Shown: positions 44,318 through 53,901 of the stretch, piece after piece
Numbering within the stretch: the stretch's first letter is position 1
How the letters are laid out: each line of letters begins with the position of its first letter
NCBI GenBank assembly: GCA_026197095.1
Contig: JAPHTF010000099.1
Location: forward strand, 1-58,828
Source: Gammaproteobacteria bacterium
GTDB lineage: Bacteria > Pseudomonadota > Gammaproteobacteria > UBA6429 > Thiohalophilaceae
Length of the DNA: 58,828 nucleotides
Direction of reading: 5' to 3'
Position numbers and translations under genes: made by a program
The notes under the pieces: generated by a model
Databases searched by the model: none
Seen by the model: the letters and a program-made list of their open reading frames with translations, nothing else
What the model was told of the DNA's origin: nothing

Positions 44318-45535
44318 ATGAGTGCCTTTGAGTATTCCGCGCTTGATCAAAAAGGACGTGAAAAAAAAGGTATTTTAGAAGGTGATTCTGCGCGTTTGAT
44401 ACGGCAACAGTTACGTGAAAAAAATCTTGTTCCTTTAACAGTTGCCGAAGTTAAAAACCAGTCAGGTAATAAAAAAAATAATATCTTTGTATTAAATCAG
44501 CGAATTAATACGACTGAATTAGCGTTAATGACCCGACAACTTGCAACCTTGTCGCGGTCGGGCATTCCATTAGATGAAGCAACCGCAACCGTTGCACGTC
44601 AAAGTATAAAACCAAAAATAAAAAAACTTCTCTTAGGTGTGCGCGCTAAAATACTTGAAGGTCATACACTGGCTGATGGTTTGCGTGATTATCCGCATAT
44701 CTTTTCCGAGATGTATTGTGCAACAGTTGCTGCAGGTGAACAGTCTGGGCATCTTGATGTTGTTTTGGAACGTTTGGCTGATTACACAGAACAACGCCAA
44801 CAGATACAGCAACGTATGAAGCTTGCACTTATCTATCCTGTTATTTTAACCATTATGTCAATTTTGGTAGTGAGCGGTTTATTAACTTATGTTGTTCCCG
44901 AAGTGGTTAAGGTTTTCTCAGATACAGGGCAAAAATTACCCTGGCTAACAATTGCGCTTATTGCGGTAAGTGACTTCATGCAAGTGTGGTTTATTTATTT
45001 GTTCCTGGCCATGCTGGCCGCTTTTGTAATATTTAAAAAAATCATACAGAAACCTGTTTTTAGGAAGCGTTATCACCAGCTGGTATTAAAACTTCCCGTT
45101 ATCGGTAATTTAGCCTTAGGCGCAAATTCTGCACAGTTTTCTCGTACCTTAAGTATCTTAGCCGCAAGTGGCGTTCCTATTCTTGAGGCTATGCGTATCG
45201 CGGTTAAGGTAATGGATAATATTCCAATGCGTGAAGCGGTAGAGAATGCATCGCAACAGGTGAGTGAGGGCAGTAGTTTGTCGAATACTTTAGAACAAAG
45301 CGGTTATTTTAACCCTATGTTAATTAACTTGATTGCAAGTGGTGAAGCAACCGGGCAGCTTGAACAAATGCTTGAACGTGCAGCGATGAATCAGGAGAGA
45401 GAGTTAGAAACAACCTTGGCCATGTTAATGGGATTGTTAGAACCTTTACTCATTGTTGTTATGGGTGGCGTTGTATTAATTATAGTATTAGCGATTTTAT
45501 TACCCGTGCTTGATCTTAACCAGCTTGTTAAATAG
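44318..45535 (+). CDS. gspF: Type II secretion system inner-membrane platform protein GspF
   Basis: 405 residues, paralogue of PilC. It is the platform for pseudopilus assembly and partner of GspE. Two GspF domains (MTRQLATLSRSGIPLDEATATV and FSRTLSILAASGVPILEAMRIA), three membrane segments and the C-terminal LLEPLLIVVMGGVVLIIVLAILLPV are present. It lies 30 nt after gspE. The gene that normally comes next, gspG, is missing; gspH follows after 15 nt. Confidence 0.96.
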   Translation: MSAFEYSALDQKGREKKGILEGDSARLIRQQLREKNLVPLTVAEVKNQSGNKKNNIFVLNQRINTTELALMTRQLATLSRSGIPLDEATATVARQSIKPKIKKLLLGVRAKILEGHTLADGLRDYPHIFSEMYCATVAAGEQSGHLDVVLERLADYTEQRQQIQQRMKLALIYPVILTIMSILVVSGLLTYVVPEVVKVFSDTGQKLPWLTIALIAVSDFMQVWFIYLFLAMLAAFVIFKKIIQKPVFRKRYHQLVLKLPVIGNLALGANSAQFSRTLSILAASGVPILEAMRIAVKVMDNIPMREAVENASQQVSEGSSLSNTLEQSGYFNPMLINLIASGEATGQLEQMLERAAMNQERELETTLAMLMGLLEPLLIVVMGGVVLIIVLAILLPVLDLNQLVK

Positions 45536-45550
45536 CTGTTGGTAAAGTAA

Positions 45551-46063
45551 ATGCAGATTAGTCATAAAAATGGATTTACCTTAATTGAACTGCTGGTAGT
45601 TATTGTTTTATTGGGGATTGTTACAAGCCTGGCTGTTTTATCAATGGGGGCATCGGGTGCTGAGCGCAAAATGGAAGAGGAAGCTAAACGCCTGCATGCA
45701 TTGATTAAATTAGTGCGAGAAGAAGCCATAATCCAGGCTAAAGAAATCGCAATGGAAATAAATAAGCAAGAATATTTGTTTTTAGAATATAAAGAAAAAA
45801 AATGGATACCTTTAAATAATAAGATATTTCAAGCAAGAACAATAAATGAAGAATTAGATTTCCGAGTAGAAACGGAAGCCGAATTAAAGTTAGTTGAAAC
45901 AAAAAAAGAAAATCTGTTGCGGTTGTATTTTTTATCGAGCGGTGAGCAAACGCCATTTGAGATAAGGCTTAATACAAAAGATAACCCTCAAAACTATTAT
46001 CGTTTACTGGGGCTTTTTAATGGCGAATTAAAACTTGAACATATAAACACGTATGAAAATTAA
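45551..46063 (+). CDS. gspH: Type II secretion minor pseudopilin GspH
   Basis: 170 residues. The prepilin motif HKNG/FTLIELLVVIVLLGIVTSLAVL has Glu5 and is to be cut by PilD. The downstream pattern (EEEAKRLHALIKLVREEAIIQAKEIAMEI) is that of GspH/FimT-type pseudopilins and not of the calcium-binding GspG. The C-terminal part is Lys/Glu-rich and AT-rich. It overlaps gspI by 11 nt. GspH is part of the pseudopilus tip with I, J and K. Confidence 0.88.
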   Translation: MQISHKNGFTLIELLVVIVLLGIVTSLAVLSMGASGAERKMEEEAKRLHALIKLVREEAIIQAKEIAMEINKQEYLFLEYKEKKWIPLNNKIFQARTINEELDFRVETEAELKLVETKKENLLRLYFLSSGEQTPFEIRLNTKDNPQNYYRLLGLFNGELKLEHINTYEN

Positions 46064-46460
46064 CATGGAATATTTCAGGTATAAACAAAAAGCATTTACC
46101 TTACTTGAAGTGCTTGTTGCTCTTGCTGTTCTTACCATGGGGTTAGGAACAGTCATTAAAGTCGCCGGTACCCAGGCATCACAATTAAGTTATTTAAAAG
46201 ATAAAACGGTTGCATTATGGATCGCCAATAATAAAGCAAGTGAAGTTCAACTGGATAATTGGCCAGAGACAGGCACCTCAAGTGGCCAGGAAATTATGGC
46301 AAATCAGGAATGGCGCTGGGAACTAAAAGTCTCTAATACTGCTGATAAGGATCTTCGACGACTGGATATCCATGTAAGCCGGGTTAATAATGAAGGTGAA
46401 CCGATAGTACGTTTTATCGCCTTTACTGGTAATAGAAGTAGCAATACATCCATACCATGA
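46053..46460 (+). CDS. gspI: Type II secretion minor pseudopilin GspI
   Basis: 135 residues. The prepilin leader ends KQKA and is followed by FTLLEVLVALAVLTMGLGTVIKVAG, the GspI pattern, then LWIANNKASEVQLDNWPETG. GspI nucleates the pseudopilus tip with GspJ and GspK. ATG 46065 is an alternative start that would avoid overlap with gspH. The gene ends as ATGA with gspJ. Confidence 0.9.
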   Translation: MKINMEYFRYKQKAFTLLEVLVALAVLTMGLGTVIKVAGTQASQLSYLKDKTVALWIANNKASEVQLDNWPETGTSSGQEIMANQEWRWELKVSNTADKDLRRLDIHVSRVNNEGEPIVRFIAFTGNRSSNTSIP

Positions 46461-47077
46461 TAATAAGACAATCACATTTAAAGCGAGGCTTTACCTTATT
46501 AGAGTTACTCGTCGCATTGTCAATATTCAGCCTGGTATCGGTAATGGCATATGGTGGTTTACAAACAGTGATTAAAACAAAAAACATTACACAACAGAGC
46601 GCCGATCGAATTGCTGAAGTTCAGTTGCTGATGATGCGTATTAGTGATGATTTAAGACAAGCCGTTTCGCGAAAAATCAGGGATGAATATGGTGACTTTT
46701 TACCAGCTATGCAGTCAGGTAAAAATGGTAATGAAACGATAGCATGGACTCGGTTAGGTTACCGTAATCCCGCACGCTTGACGCGCAGTAACATACAGCG
46801 TGTTGCTTATAAATTAGAACAGCAAAAGCTAGTACGTATTACCTGGCCTGTGCTCGATCGTGCTCAAGATACGAAAGAGTTAAACAGTGAAGTTTTATCA
46901 AATGTTGAGTCAATTGAATGGCGTTTTATGAATAATAATAATGAATGGCTTTCTACATGGCCGGATGAGGGAGAAAATATGGTCTTATATCCTTTACCCA
47001 AAGCGGTTGAGGTTACCCTGGAGCTTCAGGACTGGGGCAAAATTAAACGTTTAATTTTAGTGGCAAGTGATACATGA
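46457..47077 (+). CDS. gspJ: Type II secretion minor pseudopilin GspJ
   Basis: 206 residues. Prepilin motif HLKRG/FTLLELLVALSIFSLVSVMAYGGLQTVI. The body has the GspJ pattern (ADRIAEVQLLMMRISDDLRQAVSR, then RVAYKLEQQKLVRITWPVLDRAQDT). It forms a heterotrimer with GspI and GspK at the pseudopilus tip. The start and stop overlap gspI and gspK by 4 nt each. Confidence 0.92.
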   Translation: MIIRQSHLKRGFTLLELLVALSIFSLVSVMAYGGLQTVIKTKNITQQSADRIAEVQLLMMRISDDLRQAVSRKIRDEYGDFLPAMQSGKNGNETIAWTRLGYRNPARLTRSNIQRVAYKLEQQKLVRITWPVLDRAQDTKELNSEVLSNVESIEWRFMNNNNEWLSTWPDEGENMVLYPLPKAVEVTLELQDWGKIKRLILVASDT

Positions 47078-48006
47078 GTTTTAGTTTCAAGCAACAGGAT
47101 AAAGGCATTGCACTTATAACCGTGATGTTAATTCTTGCTTTGGCGACTATTCTTGCTGTCTCAATGTCATCCCGGCAGCAATTAGATATTCATCGAAGCG
47201 CAAATATTCTAAATTTAGAGCAGGCCTATCAATATATATTGGGTGCAGAAGCCTGGGGCAAACAAATTCTGACGCGTGATAGTCAAGATAATAAAGTTGA
47301 CAGCTTAAATGATGACTGGGCGACAATTTTACCTGCATTGCCGATTGAAGGTGGAAAAATGACTGGACGAATTGAGGATTTACAGGCGCGATTTAATATT
47401 AATAATCTTGTACAAAATGGTAAAACACAAAAATTATATGTCGATCGTTTTAAGCGTTTGCTACGTAATCTTGAGTTGAATGAGGATATCTCTTTAGTCA
47501 TTATTGACTGGCTCGATGCAGATGAAGAGACAGGTTTTTCAGGCGCTGAAGATAATGAGTATTTAAATCTGTCACCCGCTTATCGTACCGCAAACCAGGC
47601 TATGCATGATGTGAGTGAACTATTATTAGTGAAAAATATAGATTTTGCGACCTATGAAAAATTACGCCCCTTTGTATGTGTGTTACAGTCAGAGACTGCA
47701 ATTAATGTAAATACGGCTTCTGCAGAGGTATTAAGCAGTATTGTAAAAGACTTGTCTCTTGAAGATGCCAAGAGCCTGGTAGAAGACAGAAACAAAGAAA
47801 CTTATGAAAAAGTAGATGATTTTATTCAGCATCCATTGTTAAAACAAAAAAAAGTAGAAAAAGATGGTTTAAGTGTGAGTACACAATATTTTCAATTGAG
47901 TTCCACAACACAAATAGAACGGGTGAATGTAGAGTATTTATCTGTTCTTTACCGTGATAATGAGGGTCGCGTTAATATTTTATCGCGTAATCGGGGTGTC
48001 ATGTGA
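47074..48006 (+). CDS. gspK: Type II secretion minor pseudopilin GspK
   Basis: 310 residues. The leader ends QQDKG and the mature N-terminus is IALITVMLILALATILAVSMS, with no Glu at position 5, which is the hallmark of GspK, the tip subunit. The long insertion domain with helix-hairpin-helix-like segments (INVNTASAEVLSSIVKDLS and AKSLVEDRNKETYEKVDDF) is typical. It overlaps gspJ and gspL by 4 nt. Confidence 0.93.
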   Translation: MSFSFKQQDKGIALITVMLILALATILAVSMSSRQQLDIHRSANILNLEQAYQYILGAEAWGKQILTRDSQDNKVDSLNDDWATILPALPIEGGKMTGRIEDLQARFNINNLVQNGKTQKLYVDRFKRLLRNLELNEDISLVIIDWLDADEETGFSGAEDNEYLNLSPAYRTANQAMHDVSELLLVKNIDFATYEKLRPFVCVLQSETAINVNTASAEVLSSIVKDLSLEDAKSLVEDRNKETYEKVDDFIQHPLLKQKKVEKDGLSVSTQYFQLSSTTQIERVNVEYLSVLYRDNEGRVNILSRNRGVM

Positions 48007-49250
48007 ATTCCAATTTTTATTTATTTATCCCAGCTCATGTTGACCAAAATAGTGAATTAGAGTCAGTTGATTTAAGCTGGATTTATGAAGATATCAATAA
48101 TGATTTAAACGTGGCCCAGGGTTCGCTTAACAACGCGGCGGCAGCTGCATTGAATCATAAAGTTTCAGTTATTATACCTGGTGAAAACATTTTATTTTTA
48201 ACTGCAGATGTCCCGGGTAAAAACCTTCAACACATTCAGCAAGCTGTACCTTATATACTGGAAGACAGTGTGATTGATGACGTTGATGATCTCCACTTTG
48301 CACTCATAAAAGCTACAGATGGCAAAGCAGGTAATAGTGATACAGCTAATGAGTATAATGTTGCTGTTATTAACAAAGACTATTTTGAATCAATTATTTC
48401 ACAACTTGAAAAATGTGGTATTCACGCGGATGAAATGATTGCCGATTATGCTCTGCTAGAAAAAAATACATTATTGCTAGATGGCGGCAGAGTGCTATTT
48501 AACAGCTATAACTTAAAGTTTAGCGCTTCAATTGAAAATGATATTAATCTGGACAATTATGGGCTGACTGAAAATAACATGAACAAGTTAATTTATTGTA
48601 ATACTGAAGCAGACCTGGATAAAAAAATAGATGAATTATCGGCAGAGCTAAATATTAAAAAGGAACAATGCAACACTGATCCGTTATTGTATTTAATTAG
48701 CCACAAATCAGAAGAAAAAAATATAAATCTGTTACAAGGCTTATATAAGAAAAAGAAAAACTGGTCAAAGACAGGAAAAACATGGTTGCCTGTAGCAGTA
48801 TTATTTGTAGTTTGGTTAAGTGTTCAGGGCTTTATGTTTATAACTGATTACATTTGGCTAAATAATCAAAATAAAATTTTAGAGACTAAAATAACTCAAA
48901 TATATAAAAATGCCTTCCCGTCTGCTAAACGAACAGATAATCCTAAAGCGCGCATGGAATCACAGCTCATAAGTTTGAAAAAACGTAAAGGACAAAGTGG
49001 CCGTAGTTTCAGTGAGATGCTTGCCAGTAGTGCGGAAATTTTTTCTAAAACTCAGGGGTTGAAAATAAAGTCATTACGTTACTATGATGGCCGTATTAAC
49101 CTGGAATTAGACATAGCCAGTTTACAGGCTTTGGATAAATTGAAATCTCAATTGATTAAAGATAAGGGTTATCTGGTTGAAATTCAAAATGCGTCTTCGG
49201 AAAAAGAAAGTGTGACTGCTCGTGTTCAGATTACGGGAGCTACATTATGA
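48003..49250 (+). CDS. gspL: Type II secretion system protein GspL
   Basis: 415 residues. GspL is a bitopic inner-membrane protein whose cytoplasmic actin-like domain (about 1-245) recruits GspE. One membrane helix lies near residues 260-280 (WLPVAVLFVVWLSVQGFMF), followed by a ferredoxin-like periplasmic domain (LKIKSLRYYDGRINLELDIASLQAL) that pairs with GspM. It is weakly conserved in general; position and layout confirm it. It overlaps its neighbours by 4 nt. Confidence 0.9.
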   Translation: MNSNFYLFIPAHVDQNSELESVDLSWIYEDINNDLNVAQGSLNNAAAAALNHKVSVIIPGENILFLTADVPGKNLQHIQQAVPYILEDSVIDDVDDLHFALIKATDGKAGNSDTANEYNVAVINKDYFESIISQLEKCGIHADEMIADYALLEKNTLLLDGGRVLFNSYNLKFSASIENDINLDNYGLTENNMNKLIYCNTEADLDKKIDELSAELNIKKEQCNTDPLLYLISHKSEEKNINLLQGLYKKKKNWSKTGKTWLPVAVLFVVWLSVQGFMFITDYIWLNNQNKILETKITQIYKNAFPSAKRTDNPKARMESQLISLKKRKGQSGRSFSEMLASSAEIFSKTQGLKIKSLRYYDGRINLELDIASLQALDKLKSQLIKDKGYLVEIQNASSEKESVTARVQITGATL

Positions 49251-49726
49251 AAGACTGGTTTTCAAGTTTGACACAAAGAGAAAGAACACTGGTTCAGTTA
49301 GCAGGAACGGTAATCATTTTATTTATATTCTATTTAATTATTATTGAACCTATCAGCTCAAGTTACACAAAAAATAAAAATAATGTTGCCTCGGCAACAG
49401 AGACGCTTGAATGGATGCAAGCGGCTTCTGTTGAAATAAAGCAGTTACGTGGTGGTCATGAATTAGCAGAACGACCAAAGGACAAACAATTTACATTAAG
49501 CTTAGTTGATCGTAGTGCGAGAAAATCAGGATTGGCTGAGGTAATGAAACGTGTTCAGCCAGAAGGGGATTTAGGTGTGAGAGTATGGTTTGAAAATGCC
49601 GCTTTTGATCAGTTAATAACATGGTTAGCTACAATAGAATCTGAGCATGGTTTGTCTGTTAATGAAATTAATATAGAACAAACTGAAATGACTGGTTTGG
49701 TCAATGTGCGGGTGTTTTTAAATTAG
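49247..49726 (+). CDS. gspM: Type II secretion system protein GspM
   Basis: 159 residues. The short cytoplasmic start MKDWFSSLTQRERTLVQL, one membrane helix (AGTVIILFIFYLIIIEPI, about 20-37) and a small periplasmic domain (VWFENAAFDQLITWLATIESEHGLSVNEINIEQT) are the standard GspM layout. It binds GspL. It overlaps gspL by 4 nt and is followed by gspN after 2 nt. Confidence 0.9.
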   Translation: MKDWFSSLTQRERTLVQLAGTVIILFIFYLIIIEPISSSYTKNKNNVASATETLEWMQAASVEIKQLRGGHELAERPKDKQFTLSLVDRSARKSGLAEVMKRVQPEGDLGVRVWFENAAFDQLITWLATIESEHGLSVNEINIEQTEMTGLVNVRVFLN

Positions 49727-49728
49727 TC

Positions 49729-50517
49729 ATGAGAGTTAATTATTTTTTATCTGCCTATTCCTGGGTTAGGGGAAATATTAAAATTATTTTAACGGTAAGT
49801 GTTTTATATCTGTTTTTTTTAATAATAAATATTCCTGCTAATTTCATTATCCCCGTATTAAAGCTACCCGAAAGTGTCAAGATAACAGCAATATCAGGCA
49901 CAGTCTGGTCGGGTAAAATTAAAAATATGAAATTTTCTGGAATTGATCTTGGTTCTGTTAACTGGAATTTGCAGCCAGCATATTTACTGTTAGGAGCAGT
50001 TGCTGCTGATATATCAATGAGTAAAGATCAGCAACATATTACTAGCTGGGTAAAACTTTCCTCTTCTGGGAAAGTTGAGCTTGAAGAAACGCGATTTTTA
50101 ATTGATTTAGCATCATTACAACCATTAATTTATGGTATGCCTTTCTCATATGCCGGGATGGCTTCGGGCTATTTCCCTGTTTCTTATTTTCACAAGAATA
50201 ACTATGTAGGATTTAATGGGAAATTAACTTTAAGCAACCTGGAAATGATTTCACCTCAGCAGCAAGCGTTTGGTGGTTTAGATATTGAGCTTCGCGCTGA
50301 AAATGATGGGCTTACATCCGGGCGTTTAAAGGGTACTGGTGATCTTTTAGATATCACCGGCCAAATAACATTAAATAAAGATGGTGAGTTTGTTGTTTCT
50401 GTCAGCTTAGCCGCTCGTGAGAAGGGAGGCTCTTTAGAAAATGTGGTTTCATTTCTGGGACCTAAAGATGCTGCCGGACGTATTCAGTTAAATAATCAAT
50501 TAAAGTTATGGCATTAA
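49729..50517 (+). CDS. gspN: Type II secretion system protein GspN
   Basis: 262 residues. One N-terminal membrane helix (about 17-37) and a beta-rich periplasmic domain with the GspN/AsmA-like pattern (LPESVKITAISGTVWSGKIKNMKFSGIDLGSVNWNL; ending GRIQLNNQLKLWH). GspN is present in only some type II systems. It is the last gene of the operon and converges with pilR, 14 nt away, with no clear terminator between them. Confidence 0.88.
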   Translation: MRVNYFLSAYSWVRGNIKIILTVSVLYLFFLIINIPANFIIPVLKLPESVKITAISGTVWSGKIKNMKFSGIDLGSVNWNLQPAYLLLGAVAADISMSKDQQHITSWVKLSSSGKVELEETRFLIDLASLQPLIYGMPFSYAGMASGYFPVSYFHKNNYVGFNGKLTLSNLEMISPQQQAFGGLDIELRAENDGLTSGRLKGTGDLLDITGQITLNKDGEFVVSVSLAAREKGGSLENVVSFLGPKDAAGRIQLNNQLKLWH

Positions 50518-50531
50518 ATATTTTTGAATAA

Positions 50532-51887
50532 TTAATCTAGACCTAATTTTTTAATTCGATAACGCAAAGCGCGAAATGAAATACCCAGTAATTTTGCTGC
50601 AGCAGTTTTATTGTATTTTGTTTTTTCTAATGCTTGCAGTATGACTTCTTTTTCTTTTTCTATCAGCGTTGGATCAAGGAGACTTGAAGTGGATGAATGA
50701 TCACCACGCTCTTCAGTTAATATATCTTTATTTGAAATTTCCGGTAATTGAAGATCACTACGCGTAATAAGATTGTTTTCGTGTAATGTCATTGCCCTTT
50801 CAAGAATATTTTCCAACTCACGTACATTTCCAGGGAATGAATATTCACTCAGTGCTGTTAATGTGTCATCGCTAAGTTCCGGTGTCTCTGTTTGCCATTC
50901 ATCAGCAATTTTTTGTAGAATGTGTTTAGCTAACAAAGGAATATCTTCTGGGTGTTCGCGTAAACTTGGAACCTCAAGCGTAATAACATTAATTCGATAA
51001 TAGAGATCCTGACGGAACTCAGCTTTTTCAGTAAGTATGGTGAGATCTTTATGTGTCGCACTTAATATGCGTATATTAACAGGGATTTCATGTTGCCCAC
51101 CAATAGGCCGAATGGCTTTTTCCTGTATTGCACGTAGCAGCTTGACTTGCATCGGTAGTGGCAAGTCTGCAACTTCATCCAAAAATAAGGTGCCTCCATC
51201 AGCGGCTTGAAACAGGCCTTCTTTATCACTGTTTGCACCGGTAAAACTGCCTTTCTTGTGGCCAAAAAATTCACTTTCCATTAGCTCTGCTGGAATTGCA
51301 CCACAGTTGACCGGGACAAAGGCTTTATCTGCTCGAGGACCTTGTTCGTGAATCAGCTTCGCAACAAGTTCTTTACCTACACCTGATTCGCCGTGAATAT
51401 AAACAGGGGCCTGACTTCGGGAAAGTTTTTGAATTTTTTTTCGTGTTTCTTTAATTGATTCTGAGTTGCCCAATAAGCCAGTTTTCTCATCCTGAGCTGT
51501 TTCAGTTTTATTATCTGAAAGCTTAAGTGCAGTGTTTACCAGGTTACGTAAAATATTAAGGTCAACAGGTTTTGACACAAAATCAAATGCACCTGATTTT
51601 AACGCTTCAATCGCAAACTCCATATTGCCATGTGCTGTAATCATGGCAACAGGTAAGCTTGAAATATTTTCCTGAATATATTTTATAAGTTCTATTCCGT
51701 TTCCATCAGGTAGACGCATATCGGTTAAACAAAGATCAAAGTGATGTTGAGTCAGCAAGTCTTTCGCTTGTATGATATTTTCAGCGCTAAGAGTGTCAAT
51801 ATCCATGCGAGAGAGAGTGATGTCGAGTAACTCACGAATATCGGGTTCATCATCAACAATTAAGGCAATATGCTTTTTTTGATTCAT
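50532..51887 (-). CDS. pilR: Sigma54-dependent response regulator PilR
   Basis: 451 residues, NtrC family. Receiver domain with phospho-acceptor Asp56 (LTDMRLPDG) and Lys106, AAA+ domain with Walker A GESGVGKE at 166-173 and the sigma54-contact loop GSFTGA at 213-218 (Ser in place of the usual Ala), Walker B GGTLFLDEVADLP, and a Fis-type helix-turn-helix at the end (NKTAAAKLLGISFRALRYRIKK). Paired with pilS 4 nt upstream. It should activate the pilA sigma54 promoter at 39296-39311 in this window. General NtrC-type identity is certain; the PilR name rests on the PilS partner and context. Confidence 0.93.
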   Translation of the reverse strand: MNQKKHIALIVDDEPDIRELLDITLSRMDIDTLSAENIIQAKDLLTQHHFDLCLTDMRLPDGNGIELIKYIQENISSLPVAMITAHGNMEFAIEALKSGAFDFVSKPVDLNILRNLVNTALKLSDNKTETAQDEKTGLLGNSESIKETRKKIQKLSRSQAPVYIHGESGVGKELVAKLIHEQGPRADKAFVPVNCGAIPAELMESEFFGHKKGSFTGANSDKEGLFQAADGGTLFLDEVADLPLPMQVKLLRAIQEKAIRPIGGQHEIPVNIRILSATHKDLTILTEKAEFRQDLYYRINVITLEVPSLREHPEDIPLLAKHILQKIADEWQTETPELSDDTLTALSEYSFPGNVRELENILERAMTLHENNLITRSDLQLPEISNKDILTEERGDHSSTSSLLDPTLIEKEKEVILQALEKTKYNKTAAAKLLGISFRALRYRIKKLGLD

Positions 51888-51891
51888 TGTT

Positions 51892-53535
51892 TTAATTCAT
51901 TTGTCTTCTTGGATCAGAGAAGGTTAAACGAAAACAGCTTCCTTGTTTCTCATTTTGCAAAAGGGTTAAGTGTGCTTGATTACATTCTGCCAACTCACGT
52001 GAAATATACAAGCCCAGCCCCGTTCCTGTTTCAGCTGTTGTGTAAAAAGGCTCAAAAATATGTGTTGCAGTTTCTTCATCTATACCGGTACCGTGATCGA
52101 TAATATCAAGATATGGACGATTGTTGTTACTCGATATACCTGCATGAAACTCAATTTTAAATTGTTCTTTATTCATGTCAGTATCAGTAGTGTGGCGTAT
52201 ACCATTTTCACATAAGTTTGTTAATATCTGTTGTAAATGACTGGGATCAAAGTGTATGCGTATATCTTCTTGCTGCATGTTGATAAGAAAGTCATTTCGT
52301 TGCGTTTGATTTCCCGACATAAAATCATTTAGGAAGCTTTCAAGGTAACTTCTAAGTTCAACTAATTGAGGGTAGCTTTGGTTTCCTCGGCCAAGTTGCA
52401 TCACATTTTCTATAATGGTGTTTACTCGTTTAGAGTGGTCAGAAATGATTTGGGTGAGACGCAAGTCTGCCGCATCCATATTGGGTGATTCTGCAAGTAA
52501 TTGGCCTGCATGACTAATAGCACCAAGTGGATTGCGAATTTCATGAGCAATACTTGCTGTTAACCGGCCTAAAGCAGCTAATTGAAGTTGTTGTGCTTCA
52601 CGAGACATGGCAGAGGCATCTTCAAGAAAAATTAATGTGGCTGGATTTTTTTCCTGGCTGAGTTGAGCAAAACGCGGTAATAAATTGGGATATTCCGGTG
52701 ACAGCTGAAGCGGGGTGGAAACTACTTCATTATTATTTTGCCAGTTGGTATAAGCGGTATTTAAATCTTCATTGATGGCAGATACATACGGATTATTTAC
52801 AATAGAAGGCATGTTTAGCATATGCCAGGCAGATTCGTTTATCAGCCGCAAGCGGTTATATTGATCAACTACCAAGATGCCCGTTTGCATGCGCTGAATG
52901 ATATGCTCGGTTAACTGCGACATATTCGCAAGGTCAACTCCACGTTCGAGCGCAAGTGCTTCACTTTCACGAATATGTTTGGCAACAAAATGGGTAATAA
53001 TCGCAGTCGTAAAGAATGTGATGCCTAAGATACCGGCTTGTAATGAACTGCCGTCTAAATAAACGCCTTCAAGATTGTTGTAGTACTCTTCATATAAAAC
53101 GGCAAGGCTGGCTACGGAGGCAAATAAAAGTGAGTGCCGTCCTCTAATAACGATACTACCACCGGCAATGGATATGATTATGAGTGTTCCTAAACCACTT
53201 TGTACGCCACCACTTGCATGCATGATTAGAGTAGTAAAGATAATGTCGCTTAAAATTTGGATATGGATTTGTATATTAAAGTCAGGCTTCCGTAATCGAA
53301 TCATCATGCCAAAAAGTAAGCCAGCGATAAGATAACTGCCGCTTGCACCATAAAACAGGTAAGGATTATGTGATGCTAATTGTGGAAATGGATTTCCAGT
53401 GAAATAGAACGTAATAAATAAACCTGAGATAAGCAGGCGGTACAGGTTAAGGAAATTCAGTGGCCCCCATGTGTAAGCCACATCATCAAGAAAGAGTGGA
53501 TTAAAGCCGGGGCGTTTAGAGTAATGGTTAAACAT
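51892..53535 (-). CDS. pilS: Sensor histidine kinase PilS
   Basis: 547 residues. Six membrane helices occupy about 30-185, the PilS-type input region. A PAS-like domain follows (about 205-310), then the HisKA dimerisation domain with phospho-His331 (ASIAHEIRNPLGAISHAG) and the HATPase domain (N box LTNLCENGIRHT, then DHGTGIDEE, FEPFYTTAETGTGLGLYIS). In Pseudomonas PilS senses pilin in the membrane and controls PilR. It is co-directional with pilR, 4 nt apart. Confidence 0.94.
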   Translation of the reverse strand: MFNHYSKRPGFNPLFLDDVAYTWGPLNFLNLYRLLISGLFITFYFTGNPFPQLASHNPYLFYGASGSYLIAGLLFGMMIRLRKPDFNIQIHIQILSDIIFTTLIMHASGGVQSGLGTLIIISIAGGSIVIRGRHSLLFASVASLAVLYEEYYNNLEGVYLDGSSLQAGILGITFFTTAIITHFVAKHIRESEALALERGVDLANMSQLTEHIIQRMQTGILVVDQYNRLRLINESAWHMLNMPSIVNNPYVSAINEDLNTAYTNWQNNNEVVSTPLQLSPEYPNLLPRFAQLSQEKNPATLIFLEDASAMSREAQQLQLAALGRLTASIAHEIRNPLGAISHAGQLLAESPNMDAADLRLTQIISDHSKRVNTIIENVMQLGRGNQSYPQLVELRSYLESFLNDFMSGNQTQRNDFLINMQQEDIRIHFDPSHLQQILTNLCENGIRHTTDTDMNKEQFKIEFHAGISSNNNRPYLDIIDHGTGIDEETATHIFEPFYTTAETGTGLGLYISRELAECNQAHLTLLQNEKQGSCFRLTFSDPRRQMN

Positions 53536-53539
53536 TTAA

Positions 53540-53770
53540 TTAATCTTGTTTTCCATCAAGATGTGCCTGACTACAGTAAAACTCGCCATCTTTTTTCAGC
53601 GCCTCGTTTTCTGGAATATGCAATTTACAGGTTTTACATTGCACCATGGCGGTTGAATTTTGGTGTTGTTCTGAAGAGGAAGATGAATTTTTATTTGCTG
53701 CCCAGCGTTTAAATATTTGGATGAGCAGGTAAATAATTAAAGCAATGACAATTAGACGTATAAGACTCAT
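53540..53770 (-). CDS. PP0621-type small membrane protein with Cys motif
   Basis: 76 residues. An N-terminal membrane helix (about 3-20) is followed by a Ser-rich linker and a C-terminal CKTCKLHIPENEALKKDGEFYCSQAH, a likely zinc site with Cys-x-x-Cys and a later Cys/His. This is the PP0621 family, commonly found next to pilS in gammaproteobacteria. Function is unknown. It is 4 nt from pilS and probably starts that transcript. Confidence 0.85.
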   Translation of the reverse strand: MSLIRLIVIALIIYLLIQIFKRWAANKNSSSSSEQHQNSTAMVQCKTCKLHIPENEALKKDGEFYCSQAHLDGKQD

Positions 53771-53901
53771 AATAATTTTATCTTTATATAGTTAGTGATT
53801 CTTTAATAGTAACCATAGATGATGTTGCTGGCGATAATTTTCAGCAAAATTGTTAAATAAGAGTTATTTTTTTCAAAATACGGGCTGTTTTCAGCTAAAT
53901 G

